From Altererythrobacter ishigakiensis (GTDB lineage: Bacteria; Pseudomonadota; Alphaproteobacteria; Sphingomonadales; Sphingomonadaceae), in NCBI RefSeq assembly GCF_001663155.1, contig NZ_CP015963.1:1698001-1762000 (forward strand): 64,000 nucleotides of DNA. The letters are read 5' to 3'. Positions 17,116-25,496 of this stretch are shown piece by piece (within the stretch, counting starts at the first letter, position 1; each line of letters opens with the position of its first letter). The notes under the pieces are model-generated. The model ran no database searches, had not been told where the DNA came from, and saw nothing but the letters and a program-made list of their open reading frames with translations. A program made the translations under genes and the position numbers.

Positions 17116-17888
17116 AACTTAGCCTTGCTGAACAATTTCCGGAAGTTTTCTGTCGTATAGTCAGCAAGATCACTGACATCATCACCACGCAGGCCAGCCA
17201 CGAATTGCGCAGTATTGGCTACAAACGCAGGCTCACAAGGTCTCCCGCGATGCGGAACAGGCGCGAGAAAAGGACTGTCGGTTTCTACCAATAGGCGATC
17301 ACGCGGAATTTCCTTCGCAATTTCCTGCAGTTCCTTGGCATTCTTGAAAGTCACGATCCCCGACAAAGAGATGGTGAGGCCCATCCCTAGTACACGCCTT
17401 CCAAACTCGGCCGAAGCGGTGAAACAATGGATGAGGGCAGGGAATGCCCCCTTCCCCAGCTCATCTTCAAGGATCTTGAGCGTATCTTCTTCGGCGTCGC
17501 GGGTATGGATGATCAGCGGAAGGCCGGTCTCACGCGCCACGCCGATATGCATGCGAAACAAGTCGCGTTGCGTCTCTCGCTCCGAATTGTCGTAATAATA
17601 GTCGAGTCCGGTCTCGCCAATTGCAATCACGCGCGGGTTCTCGGTCGCGCCGAGCAGCACATCCCGGCCCAGATCAGCATGCTCATCCGCCTCATGCGGG
17701 TGAATGCCGACGCTGGCCCAAACGTCTAGCTCTCGTTCGGCGGTGCCAACCACCTTATCCCATTCGCTTTGACGGGTCGAAATGTTGAGAAACTGCCCTA
17801 CCCCAGCTTCGCGAGCCCGAGCTAGAACGCCTGCCTGGTCTTCGACGAGACCTTTGTACTCAAGGTGGCAATGGCTATCGACCAGCAT
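17112..17888 (-). CDS. tatD: TatD-family metal-dependent deoxyribonuclease
   Basis: A 258-residue amidohydrolase-fold nuclease. It begins MLVDSHCHLEY, with His6 and His8 as metal ligands; later landmarks are GETGLDYYY, IHTRDAEEDT, HCFTAS and ETDSPFLAP. TatD proteins are 3'-5' DNA/RNA exonucleases linked to oxidative DNA repair and DNA turnover. The start used overlaps the metG TGA by one base; a longer frame upstream would only repeat metG sequence. Genomic pairing of metG, tatD and holB is common in bacteria. Confidence 0.94.
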   Translation of the reverse strand: MLVDSHCHLEYKGLVEDQAGVLARAREAGVGQFLNISTRQSEWDKVVGTAERELDVWASVGIHPHEADEHADLGRDVLLGATENPRVIAIGETGLDYYYDNSERETQRDLFRMHIGVARETGLPLIIHTRDAEEDTLKILEDELGKGAFPALIHCFTASAEFGRRVLGMGLTISLSGIVTFKNAKELQEIAKEIPRDRLLVETDSPFLAPVPHRGRPCEPAFVANTAQFVAGLRGDDVSDLADYTTENFRKLFSKAKF

Positions 17889-19459
17889 CAGGCGGCGCTT
17901 TCTTCCTCTGATAGTTCCAAACGCGGGAAGATCGGGGTCGGTTTCCCGATGGTGAAGCCGCTTTCTACAAGCCGTGCATACCAAGTGTTGTCATTCAGGC
18001 TTTGGTAGCTGCGCTCATCGTCAGGGATACCGATTTGATCAAGCAAAGCCTTTGCTTTCTCAGGAACGACTGGCTGGATCGCGATTGCAAGATCGCGCAA
18101 CGCCATGAACAGAGTTTGCAGAACTACTTTCATGCGTTCAAAATCAGTCTTGCGCAGCGCCCAAGGAGCTTGCTCATCGACATATTGATTGCAGGCATAG
18201 ACGGCTCGCAGCCAGGCTTCGATGCCTTGCGAGAAAGCTAGCCGCTCGAAATCACGGGGTAGTTCCGTGAGGCACGTGTCGCGGACAATGCCCATCAGGC
18301 TCCTGTCGGGTGCCGCCGGGGTCAATTCTTCAAGCTTGCCATCCATATTCTTCGCGATCATCGACAGTGTACGCTGCGCCAGATTGCCAAAGCTGTTGGC
18401 GAGCTCGGCATTGGCGCGCGTCACGATAGCTTCAGGTGAATAGCTGCCGTCTTGTCCAAACGCGATTTCGCGCATGAAGAAGTAGCGTAGATTGTCGACG
18501 CCGAACTGCTCCGCGAGCGCCATCGGGTCCACCACATTGCCCGCGCTCTTGCTCATCTTTTCCCCGCCGCGCGCCAGCAGGAAACCGTGCCCGAATACCT
18601 GCTTAGGCAAAGGCAGGCCTGCACTAATCAAAAATGCGGGCCAATACACCGTGTGGAAACGCACGATGTCCTTGCCGATCATGTGAATGTTGGCCGGCCA
18701 GTAGCGCTGGAACATTTCGCCGTCAGCGTCAGGGAAACCGACGCCGGTCATATACGTCGTGAGCGCATCCACCCAGACGTACATCACATGGCCTTCGCTA
18801 TCTGGCACGGGAACGCCCCAGTCAAAGCTGGTGCGAGAGACGCTCAGGTCCTTGAGGCCGCCTTCGACAAAGCGCATCACTTCATTGCGGCGGCTTTCCG
18901 GTCGGATGAAGCCTGGATTGTCGCGGTATAGCGCGAGCAGTTTGTCTTGATACTTCGACAGGCGGAAAAACCAGGTTTCTTCAGCGGTCCATTCCACAGG
19001 CGTGCCCTGCGGGGAAAGCTTTTCGCCACCCTCGCTCTCTGCGAGCTCACTCTCGTCGTAGAATGCCTCGTCGCGAACCGAGTACCAGCCTTCATAGCGA
19101 TCAAGATAGAGGTCGCCATTGGCCTCCATGCGCTTCCACAGCTCGATGCTGGCTGCGTGATGGCGTGGTTCAGTCGTCCGTACAAACTCGTCGTAGGATA
19201 GGTTGAGCTTATCAGCCATGTCGCGAAAATGACCTGACATTTCGTTGGCCAGATCGATCGTTTCACGGCCTATGTTTCGCGCGGTCTGATCCATCTTGAG
19301 ACCGTGCTCATCGGTGCCCGTGACGAAACGGACATCGCGGCCCATCAAGCGTTGGAAGCGCGCCATAACATCCGTAGCGATACCCTCATACGCATGTCCG
19401 ATATGCGGCCGTCCGTTGGGATAGTTGATCGCAGTAGTAATATAGAATGGTTTAGCCAT
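17888..19459 (-). CDS. metG: Methionyl-tRNA synthetase
   Basis: A 523-residue class I synthetase charging tRNA-Met. HIGH appears as HIGHAYEG near residue 21 and the KMSKS loop as GEKMSKSAG. The connective peptide lacks the four zinc cysteines of the E. coli type, and there is no C-terminal tRNA-binding extension, which fits the shorter MetG2-like group of alphaproteobacteria. ATG at 19459 is chosen; it lies within the last eight bases of holB. Signal-like sequence further upstream belongs to holB. Confidence 0.96.
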   Translation of the reverse strand: MAKPFYITTAINYPNGRPHIGHAYEGIATDVMARFQRLMGRDVRFVTGTDEHGLKMDQTARNIGRETIDLANEMSGHFRDMADKLNLSYDEFVRTTEPRHHAASIELWKRMEANGDLYLDRYEGWYSVRDEAFYDESELAESEGGEKLSPQGTPVEWTAEETWFFRLSKYQDKLLALYRDNPGFIRPESRRNEVMRFVEGGLKDLSVSRTSFDWGVPVPDSEGHVMYVWVDALTTYMTGVGFPDADGEMFQRYWPANIHMIGKDIVRFHTVYWPAFLISAGLPLPKQVFGHGFLLARGGEKMSKSAGNVVDPMALAEQFGVDNLRYFFMREIAFGQDGSYSPEAIVTRANAELANSFGNLAQRTLSMIAKNMDGKLEELTPAAPDRSLMGIVRDTCLTELPRDFERLAFSQGIEAWLRAVYACNQYVDEQAPWALRKTDFERMKVVLQTLFMALRDLAIAIQPVVPEKAKALLDQIGIPDDERSYQSLNDNTWYARLVESGFTIGKPTPIFPRLELSEEESAA

Positions 19460-20405
19460 ATGCCGGCTCGCTAGCGGCACCTGCGCTGGCAAGCAAGCTG
19501 GCTATTTCACCCACCAGCAAGCCATTGTCGAAATTATAAGTGGGTGCTTTGGCCGCAAGCTCGACCAAAGCGCTATGGGCGTCGATTATGGCCGTTCGTT
19601 TTTGGGCCGGCGCATCGGCGACTTGCTTTGCCAAGATTGTACGTCCCAACTCTATCACCGCTTGAATGCGTTCGCGGCTCGGGCGGGCTCCGATGGCTGC
19701 AGTTAACTCGGACCGCAAAGCCATACCTGGATCGCTCATAGTAACGAGCTTTTGCATGACCTGCGCCACAGGTCCTAGCTTCATTTCGGAAAACCTCATT
19801 GCGGCACCAAGTGACCCGCCTGCGAAGGCAATTGCCGGATCAGAGGGGTCGCTTACCCCTAGATGTTCCGCAATTCTGTCACGACTGAGCAGGGGGAAGC
19901 GCAATACGCGGCAGCGCGAACGGATCGTTGGAAGCAAACCTGCAGGGCGGTGAGTGACGAGCAAGAAGAAGGTCCCCTGCGGAGGTTCTTCCAGGCTCTT
20001 CAAAAGCGCGTTTGAGGCTGGCCGCTCCATATCATCTGCGGGGTATATGATCACCACTCGACGCGAACCGAGCGTAGGACGTGTGGTCAACCGCTGCTGC
20101 ATCATACGGATCTGATCAACAGCGATATTACGCTTCACCTCGTAGGGTTTGCCCTCATCGCGTTTCTTTTCTTCGCTCTTATCCTTGGGAAGATGTGTAA
20201 GAATCAGGATATCGGGGTGATCGCCTTTTGGTTGCTGGACACCTTCTTCAGCCACCAATTCTTTTGCGGCGGTCAACGCAAAGTCGTGTTTGCCCAGGCC
20301 TTCCTTACCGGCAAGGATCCAGCCGTGATGCATCCGCCTGCCTGCAGCAGCGTCGCGCCATTCACGCCAGGCATCGGTATGATTGGGCCATTCCATCGCG
20401 CTCAA
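19452..20405 (-). CDS. holB: DNA polymerase III subunit delta prime
   Basis: A 317-residue clamp-loader subunit. It shows the AAA+ clamp-loader layout: GKEGLGKHDFALTAAKELV in the Walker A region, the sensor-like LLKSLEEPPQGTFFLLVTHRP with an SRC-type motif (TIRSRCRVLRFP) for contacting the neighbouring ATP site, and a helical C-terminus. The zinc-binding cysteines of E. coli delta prime are absent. It starts at a TTG (20405) overlapping the tmk stop, or possibly at the ATG three codons inside. Position between tmk and metG-tatD is a common bacterial arrangement. Confidence 0.92.
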   Translation of the reverse strand: MSAMEWPNHTDAWREWRDAAAGRRMHHGWILAGKEGLGKHDFALTAAKELVAEEGVQQPKGDHPDILILTHLPKDKSEEKKRDEGKPYEVKRNIAVDQIRMMQQRLTTRPTLGSRRVVIIYPADDMERPASNALLKSLEEPPQGTFFLLVTHRPAGLLPTIRSRCRVLRFPLLSRDRIAEHLGVSDPSDPAIAFAGGSLGAAMRFSEMKLGPVAQVMQKLVTMSDPGMALRSELTAAIGARPSRERIQAVIELGRTILAKQVADAPAQKRTAIIDAHSALVELAAKAPTYNFDNGLLVGEIASLLASAGAASEPAYG

Positions 20406-21034
20406 GCGTCCAGCAAGGTGGTCAGCGCGTGCATAACTCGTCCATGCACTTCATCAGGAGAGCCGCTGGCGTCAATCACCGCGAACCCGTCAGGATCCTC
20501 TGCAGCATACCGACGGAATGCATCAGCGACTGCACGATGATACTCGGCGTCTCGGCCACCAATGGCATCTGAATTGTCACCGTCGCGTTCCGCCAGACGC
20601 GCCGCAACCTGATCTTCCGCCGCTCCCAAAAGGATTGTGAGATCGGGCCGCAATCCCTTGCTCCCAATTTGATGTAGCGCGGAGATTGCCTCGTCGCCCA
20701 ACTCTCCCGCCCCGCCTTGATAGGCTCTGCTTGAATCAACAAATCGATCTGACACGACCCATTCGCCACGTTCGAGCGCTGGAACAATTCGGCGGGCCAC
20801 ATGATCTGACCGGGCCGCGGCAAAAAGCAAAGCCTCGGCTTCAGCACCCCACCCCTCGCCCGGTGGATCAAGCAAAAGGGAACGAATAGCCTCAGCTCCG
20901 GGCGTTCCGCCCGGTTCCCGGGTCAGGTCAGTGGTGATGCCACGTGCACGCAATGCCTCGACAAGCAGGCGCGCTTGAGTGGATTTTCCGGCGCCTTCGC
21001 CGCCTTCCAGTGCAATGAACTTCCCGCGGATCAT
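20402..21034 (-). CDS. tmk: Thymidylate kinase
   Basis: A 210-residue P-loop kinase converting dTMP to dTDP. Walker A is GGEGAGKST (residues 11-19); the DR(Y/F)VDSSRAYQG dTMP-binding motif and TREPGGTPGAE loop are present. The ATG at 21034 overlaps the dacA TGA by four bases (ATGA) and is preferred over a GTG three codons upstream. Membership of the dacA-tmk-holB-metG chain puts nucleotide supply, replication and translation genes on one message. Confidence 0.95.
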   Translation of the reverse strand: MIRGKFIALEGGEGAGKSTQARLLVEALRARGITTDLTREPGGTPGAEAIRSLLLDPPGEGWGAEAEALLFAAARSDHVARRIVPALERGEWVVSDRFVDSSRAYQGGAGELGDEAISALHQIGSKGLRPDLTILLGAAEDQVAARLAERDGDNSDAIGGRDAEYHRAVADAFRRYAAEDPDGFAVIDASGSPDEVHGRVMHALTTLLDA

Positions 21035-22197
21035 AAGAACCAACCGATAATACCGTTTATGATGCGCGCAAGAGGGCCAGCCTTTCCCACGTCTTCAGAA
21101 GCGTAGAGTGGGATTCGCGAAGTCGCCATCCCTTCGACCGCGATTTCCAGCTCTGCAATCTCTTGACCCTGGGCAACCGGCGCACGAATTGGGCCATCAT
21201 AGCGGATGGAGAGCTTTATTTGCGCTTCGGCGCCCTTGGGGAAGGCTGCTGCCACGAGCCGCGGGTTTACCAGTGAAACATGGCGTGTGTTACCGCCTTG
21301 AATGCGCGCTGTGCCTATAACTTCGCCAGGTTCAAAAAGCTTCTTACTTTCGAAGTTGGAGAATCCCCACTCCATATAGCTCCGGGCTGCTCGTGCTCTG
21401 ACCGAACCGGATCGAGTTCCAGCTACGACCAGTATCAACCGCCTGCCATTACGCTCCGCAGAACCCAGCACTCCATAACCTGCTTCGTTGGTGAAACCGG
21501 TCTTTATCCCGTCACCACCATTGAGACGTCCGGTGAACGGTTCATGGTTTGCTTGTGTGATCCCACGGTAGGTCAGCTCTCGCTTCCCGAAGTACTGGCG
21601 ATAAAACCCGGGATATTCCTGCACCATGGCTTGCCCAAGCAGCGCCAGATCACGCGCGGTTGTGAATGTCCGGCCCTCATCCGGCCATCCGTTTGGGGTC
21701 CCAAAGTGGCTGTCTTTCATCTTCAAAGACCGCGCAGAAGCATTCATCAATTCTAACCACTTACCAATGGATCCCGCCGCCCCTTCCGCCAATACCGCGG
21801 ACGCATCGTTGGCCGATACAGTTGTGATGCCCAGCAACAATTGCGAGACCGTGGGCCTTTCGTTGGCGTTTAAGAACATTGTGGAGCCGCGTCCGCCCCA
21901 CTCTTCAAATGCTGGGCGAGAAAACCGCAATCTCTGGCCTGCCCGCAATTCTCCACTTTCGAGCAGTTCGAACGCGACGTAGGCGGTCATTACCTTGGTG
22001 ATTGATGCCGGCATGAACCGGCGGCCTTCGTTGCGCGCGTGCAAGATTTGCCCGCTAGACAAATCAACCAACATCGCAATGGGCACGTCAGTTTCTGACG
22101 GGATTTCACCAGCATCTTGTGCCGAGAGGTGCGTTGGTGAGGCGAACAAGAGCAGCAGTGATCCAAACCTGCCGGCAATTGTTGAAAATATGCTCAA
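21031..22197 (-). CDS. dacA: D-alanyl-D-alanine carboxypeptidase (PBP5/6 family)
   Basis: A 388-residue periplasmic penicillin-binding protein that trims the terminal D-Ala of peptidoglycan stem peptides. SxxK is SITK (Ser65, Lys68), SxN lies in VSANDAS, and KTG is in GIKTGFTNEAG. A C-terminal beta domain and a final hydrophobic/amphipathic helix (IINGIIGWFL) anchor it to the membrane. No ATG lies near the start; I choose the TTG at 22197, which follows a GGAG ribosome site and opens a proper signal peptide ending near THLSAQ. An upstream TTG (22326) would overlap mltB and spoil the signal peptide. Confidence 0.9.
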   Translation of the reverse strand: MSIFSTIAGRFGSLLLLFASPTHLSAQDAGEIPSETDVPIAMLVDLSSGQILHARNEGRRFMPASITKVMTAYVAFELLESGELRAGQRLRFSRPAFEEWGGRGSTMFLNANERPTVSQLLLGITTVSANDASAVLAEGAAGSIGKWLELMNASARSLKMKDSHFGTPNGWPDEGRTFTTARDLALLGQAMVQEYPGFYRQYFGKRELTYRGITQANHEPFTGRLNGGDGIKTGFTNEAGYGVLGSAERNGRRLILVVAGTRSGSVRARAARSYMEWGFSNFESKKLFEPGEVIGTARIQGGNTRHVSLVNPRLVAAAFPKGAEAQIKLSIRYDGPIRAPVAQGQEIAELEIAVEGMATSRIPLYASEDVGKAGPLARIINGIIGWFL

Positions 22198-22294
22198 GAA
22201 TCCGCTCCATACCGCTTTGCTCAGCCTATAATGGGTTCGCGATCGACAAGCGATCGATTGCGCTAGGCTTTCCCCCTTATAAGTTCGTACTGAA

Positions 22295-23344
22295 CTAACG
22301 CGCGATTTCGTCCGCCAGAAGGCCAACGCTCATCGCGTAATAATTGGAGCAGTTGTACTCCAGGATTGCACGGTAGTTGCTTGTCAGCAGCCATGCCGGT
22401 GTACCGGGACCGTCCGGCTGGAACAGCGATGCCAACACATCGTCACCGATTACCCTTTGTGGGCGCACGCCCAATGCGCGCCATTCGTTCACCGTTTTCC
22501 ATTCGCTATGACGTTCGTGAACGCGCGAACAAACCGGCGATAAAAGCTTGGTTCGAAGTGAATCGACATCAAATCCAGCCGGAACTGTAGCAGGAACACC
22601 CCATGGCTGCCCTTCCCGCCACCCCGCGTATTTCAGATAGTTACCGATGGACGCGAAAGTGTCCGCACGATTAGTGAAGATGTTGGCCCGCCCGTCACCG
22701 TCACCATCTTGTGCCAGACGCAAGTAAACACTGGGCAGGAACTGCGGGTTGCCGAATGCGCCGGCATAGCTTCCGACGAGCTCCTGCCGCGAATACCCCT
22801 TGTCAGCCACCTTCATTAAAGATATGAATTCGTTGGAAAAAAGCTCCCTTCGGCGTCCCTCCCATGCTAGGGTAGCAAGCGACCTCGCGAGGTCAAAACT
22901 ACCCCGGATACGCCCATAGCTGGTTTCATGCCCGAAGATTGCGACGATAATTTCCGCAGGAACGCCGTACTCTGCCTCAGCAGCCATCAAGGCCGATCGA
23001 TTTTCGGCAAATACCTCGCGTCCACCTCTGATTCGAACACTGTTTACGTGGGTATTGATGTAGGGAGCGAGCGCGGGATAGCCTCGTCGCGTTGGGCGGC
23101 CCGGCTGGCCGCGATCAAGCCGAATGACACGATCATTAGGTGTCAGGCCCTCAGTCATTCTTTGCAGTGTTGCCTCGCTGACTCCTTCAGTGCGCGCGCG
23201 CGCAATCAAAAGCTGAAGATATGCATCGAATGATATCTCGCCCAGTTCGCTTTCAGGGGCGGGCGCTGTTTGCCCTAGGGCGGGCTCTGCCAGAAGAGAT
23301 GAAAGCACGGCTGTCGCGGCCAGGAGCAAGGGCTTCAGAGTCAT
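22295..23344 (-). CDS. Lytic murein transglycosylase (MltB/SLT2 family)
   Basis: A 349-residue exported enzyme that cleaves peptidoglycan with formation of 1,6-anhydro-muramic ends. A signal peptide occupies about residues 1-24 (ends PALGQ, no lipobox Cys, so soluble and not lipidated). The catalytic Glu is in IFGHETSYGRIRG, and QFLPS and the lysozyme-like fold follow. It heads the chain with dacA, so two peptidoglycan hydrolases are neighbours. The 97-nt gap to dacA contains repeats of TCGATCGC but no convincing terminator. Confidence 0.92.
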   Translation of the reverse strand: MTLKPLLLAATAVLSSLLAEPALGQTAPAPESELGEISFDAYLQLLIARARTEGVSEATLQRMTEGLTPNDRVIRLDRGQPGRPTRRGYPALAPYINTHVNSVRIRGGREVFAENRSALMAAEAEYGVPAEIIVAIFGHETSYGRIRGSFDLARSLATLAWEGRRRELFSNEFISLMKVADKGYSRQELVGSYAGAFGNPQFLPSVYLRLAQDGDGDGRANIFTNRADTFASIGNYLKYAGWREGQPWGVPATVPAGFDVDSLRTKLLSPVCSRVHERHSEWKTVNEWRALGVRPQRVIGDDVLASLFQPDGPGTPAWLLTSNYRAILEYNCSNYYAMSVGLLADEIAR

Positions 23345-23501
23345 AAGGTTACAATGTCATATGACATTTGAACCGTCCATGATTCTGGTAGCAGATCAGC
23401 GCGCGCGGCATGGATTTCAACGGGTTTTTCGCACGAATGATGCTGGACCCCTCGTTTGCAGGTGACAACGCTGAATTCACACGCTAGCGGGGGCATCGAG
23501 C

Positions 23502-23591
23502 GGACAGGTGGCAGAGCGGTTGAATGCACCGGTCTTGAAAACCGGCAAGGGTGCAAGCCCTTCGTGGGTTCGAATCCCACCCTGTCCGCCA
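23502..23591 (+). tRNA. tRNA-Ser (anticodon TGA)
   Basis: A 90-nt class II tRNA with encoded CCA. Acceptor arms are GGACAGG (23502-23508) and CCTGTCC (23581-23587), followed by discriminator G and CCA (23589-23591). The anticodon stem-loop CCGGT-CTTGAAA-ACCGG gives TGA, reading UCA and related serine codons. The long variable arm (AAGGGTGCAAGCCCTT) and GGTTCGAATCC T-loop are typical of tRNA-Ser. Confidence 0.97.
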
Positions 23592-23593
23592 TT

Positions 23594-23608
23594 ACTTTCA
23601 AGGAAAGT
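23594..23608. terminator. Short inverted repeat between tRNA-Ser and kefC ends
   Basis: ACTTTC (23594-23599) and GAAAGT (23603-23608) form a 6-bp stem with a 3-nt loop, filling the gap between the tRNA 3' end and the stop codon of the convergent antiporter gene. It lacks a clear U-tract, so termination is uncertain. Confidence 0.3.
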
Positions 23609-25465
23609 TCAACGGCCCCGTTTGATGATCTCATCCATCATCTGGCGCAGTTTCGGATCCCAATCCTTGCGCAACTCACGCACTTTGGCGATCAACTCGT
23701 CGTTTTCCCAAGCAGGAACGTCGATCTTATAGACATTCGCAAATTCGATCATCGTGCTACGATCTGCTTCCTCAAATGTATCGGCCATTGCTTGTGCAGC
23801 CTGCCGGTCGTGGCCCAGCGCCTCGTAGGCTGAACGCCCGATCCGGATTGCGCCGTCGTAGGTTTCGCGAATGATGTCGCGGCAGCCGATGGCCCACAGT
23901 TTAAACACGTGATCACGGTCAACAGCGCGGGCGATAACATGAACCTTCGGAAAATTCTGGACGACGTAGCTTACCAGCTTGTCAATCTGTTCCTTGTCAT
24001 CAAGCGCGACGATCAGGAGTTTTGCCTTTGCAATGCCTGCGCTTGCGAGCAGATCGGGGCGTGTCGCATCGCCGAAGTAAGCGCGCGTACCGAACTTCTC
24101 CATATTGGCGATATGGCGCGAATCGTAGTCGATCACTGTCGCTTTGTATCCGGCCGCTTCAAGCATGCGATCAACGATGCCGCCAACACGACCACGCCCT
24201 GCTAGGATGATATCGTTGGCTTCATGGATGTCGTCCGCTTCTCGCTGTGAACCGCTTGCGTACCGCGGCGCGATGACTCGCTCATGCAATATGAACAAAA
24301 GCGGTGTCAGCAACATCGAGAACGCGATCACCAGCAGTAGTAGACTTGCCCCTTCTTGAGAGAGTACCGCATTGCCCAAGGCGAAGCTGATCAAAACGAA
24401 GCCAAATTCGCCTGACTGTGCCAGACCCAATGTAAAGAGCCACCGATCCTGGCCATGCAGTTTGAACGCTTTGCCGATCACGAACAGGATCGCCATCTTG
24501 GTCGCAAGCAGCACGGCAGTCCAAAACACCACTGCGCCTGCCAAATCATAGGCCAACGCAAAATCTATTCCCGCACCGACGGTGATGAAAAACAGGCCCA
24601 GCAACAGTCCCTTGAACGGATTGATGTCAGCCTCAAGCTCATGCCGGTATTCGCTGTTCGCAAGCACAACACCCGCGATGAATGCCCCCAAAGCCGGTGA
24701 AAGCCCCACCAGATACATCAACAAGGCGATACCAACCACGAACATCAAAGCAGCAGCGGTGAAAAGCTCGCGCAGTCCTGCCATGGCGATAAAGCGGAAA
24801 ATGGGGCGCGTCAGATATGTTCCGATTAGAACAACCACACCGACCGATCCGAGAGTCACGATCCCGGCAAGCCATGCGGGAAGCCCTTCGACCAGACTTG
24901 GACCATGCGAGCCTTCTTCGCCGCCTTGTCCTGCAGCTTGCGCCACCAACTCTGGTGCGGCGAGCAGCGGCAAGACCGCGAGTATGAAGATCACCGCTAC
25001 ATCTTGGACAAGCAACACAGAGAAGCTTGCCTCACCGCCTTGCGTCTTGAGCAACCCTTTCTCTTCGAGCGTTTGAAGCACGATTGCCGTGGATGACAAT
25101 GCAAGTATCATCCCGATAGCAAGCGCAGTGCGCCATTCATTGCCGCTGAGCATCGAGATACCAGCCAAGATCAGCGTGGTCAGGACCACTTGCCCGCCAC
25201 CAAGTCCAATCAGACGTTTACGCATGGCCCACAGTCGCTTCGGTTCAAGCTCGAGGCCAATGATGAACAGCATCATGACTACGCCGAATTCGGCGAAATG
25301 TTGAAGTTGGATTACGTCGACACTCAAGAATCCGAGCAATGGCGAGAGCGCCATGCCGGCAAGCAAATATCCAAGTACCGATCCAAGCCCAAATCGGCTA
25401 GCGATCGGTACAGAGACAACCCCTGCTACGAGCAGGATAAAAGCGAGCAAGAGGAATTCGGTCAT
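23609..25465 (-). CDS. CPA2 cation:proton antiporter with RCK domain (KefB/KefC-like)
   Basis: A 618-residue inner-membrane protein. About 12-13 hydrophobic helices fill residues 1-395 as a Na+/H+-exchanger domain, followed by a cytosolic RCK_N domain (about 408-525) with a Rossmann GRGRVGG and a following acidic DYDSR strand end for nucleotide binding. The family exports potassium or sodium in exchange for protons, and Kef members protect against electrophiles under glutathione control. A glutathione-specific assignment is not certain without the KefF/KefG partner. It begins 31 nt after lpdA on the same strand. Confidence 0.9.
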   Translation of the reverse strand: MTEFLLLAFILLVAGVVSVPIASRFGLGSVLGYLLAGMALSPLLGFLSVDVIQLQHFAEFGVVMMLFIIGLELEPKRLWAMRKRLIGLGGGQVVLTTLILAGISMLSGNEWRTALAIGMILALSSTAIVLQTLEEKGLLKTQGGEASFSVLLVQDVAVIFILAVLPLLAAPELVAQAAGQGGEEGSHGPSLVEGLPAWLAGIVTLGSVGVVVLIGTYLTRPIFRFIAMAGLRELFTAAALMFVVGIALLMYLVGLSPALGAFIAGVVLANSEYRHELEADINPFKGLLLGLFFITVGAGIDFALAYDLAGAVVFWTAVLLATKMAILFVIGKAFKLHGQDRWLFTLGLAQSGEFGFVLISFALGNAVLSQEGASLLLLVIAFSMLLTPLLFILHERVIAPRYASGSQREADDIHEANDIILAGRGRVGGIVDRMLEAAGYKATVIDYDSRHIANMEKFGTRAYFGDATRPDLLASAGIAKAKLLIVALDDKEQIDKLVSYVVQNFPKVHVIARAVDRDHVFKLWAIGCRDIIRETYDGAIRIGRSAYEALGHDRQAAQAMADTFEEADRSTMIEFANVYKIDVPAWENDELIAKVRELRKDWDPKLRQMMDEIIKRGR

Positions 25466-25496
25466 ACTCCGCTATTCCTCACGTTCGCGTCAAAGG

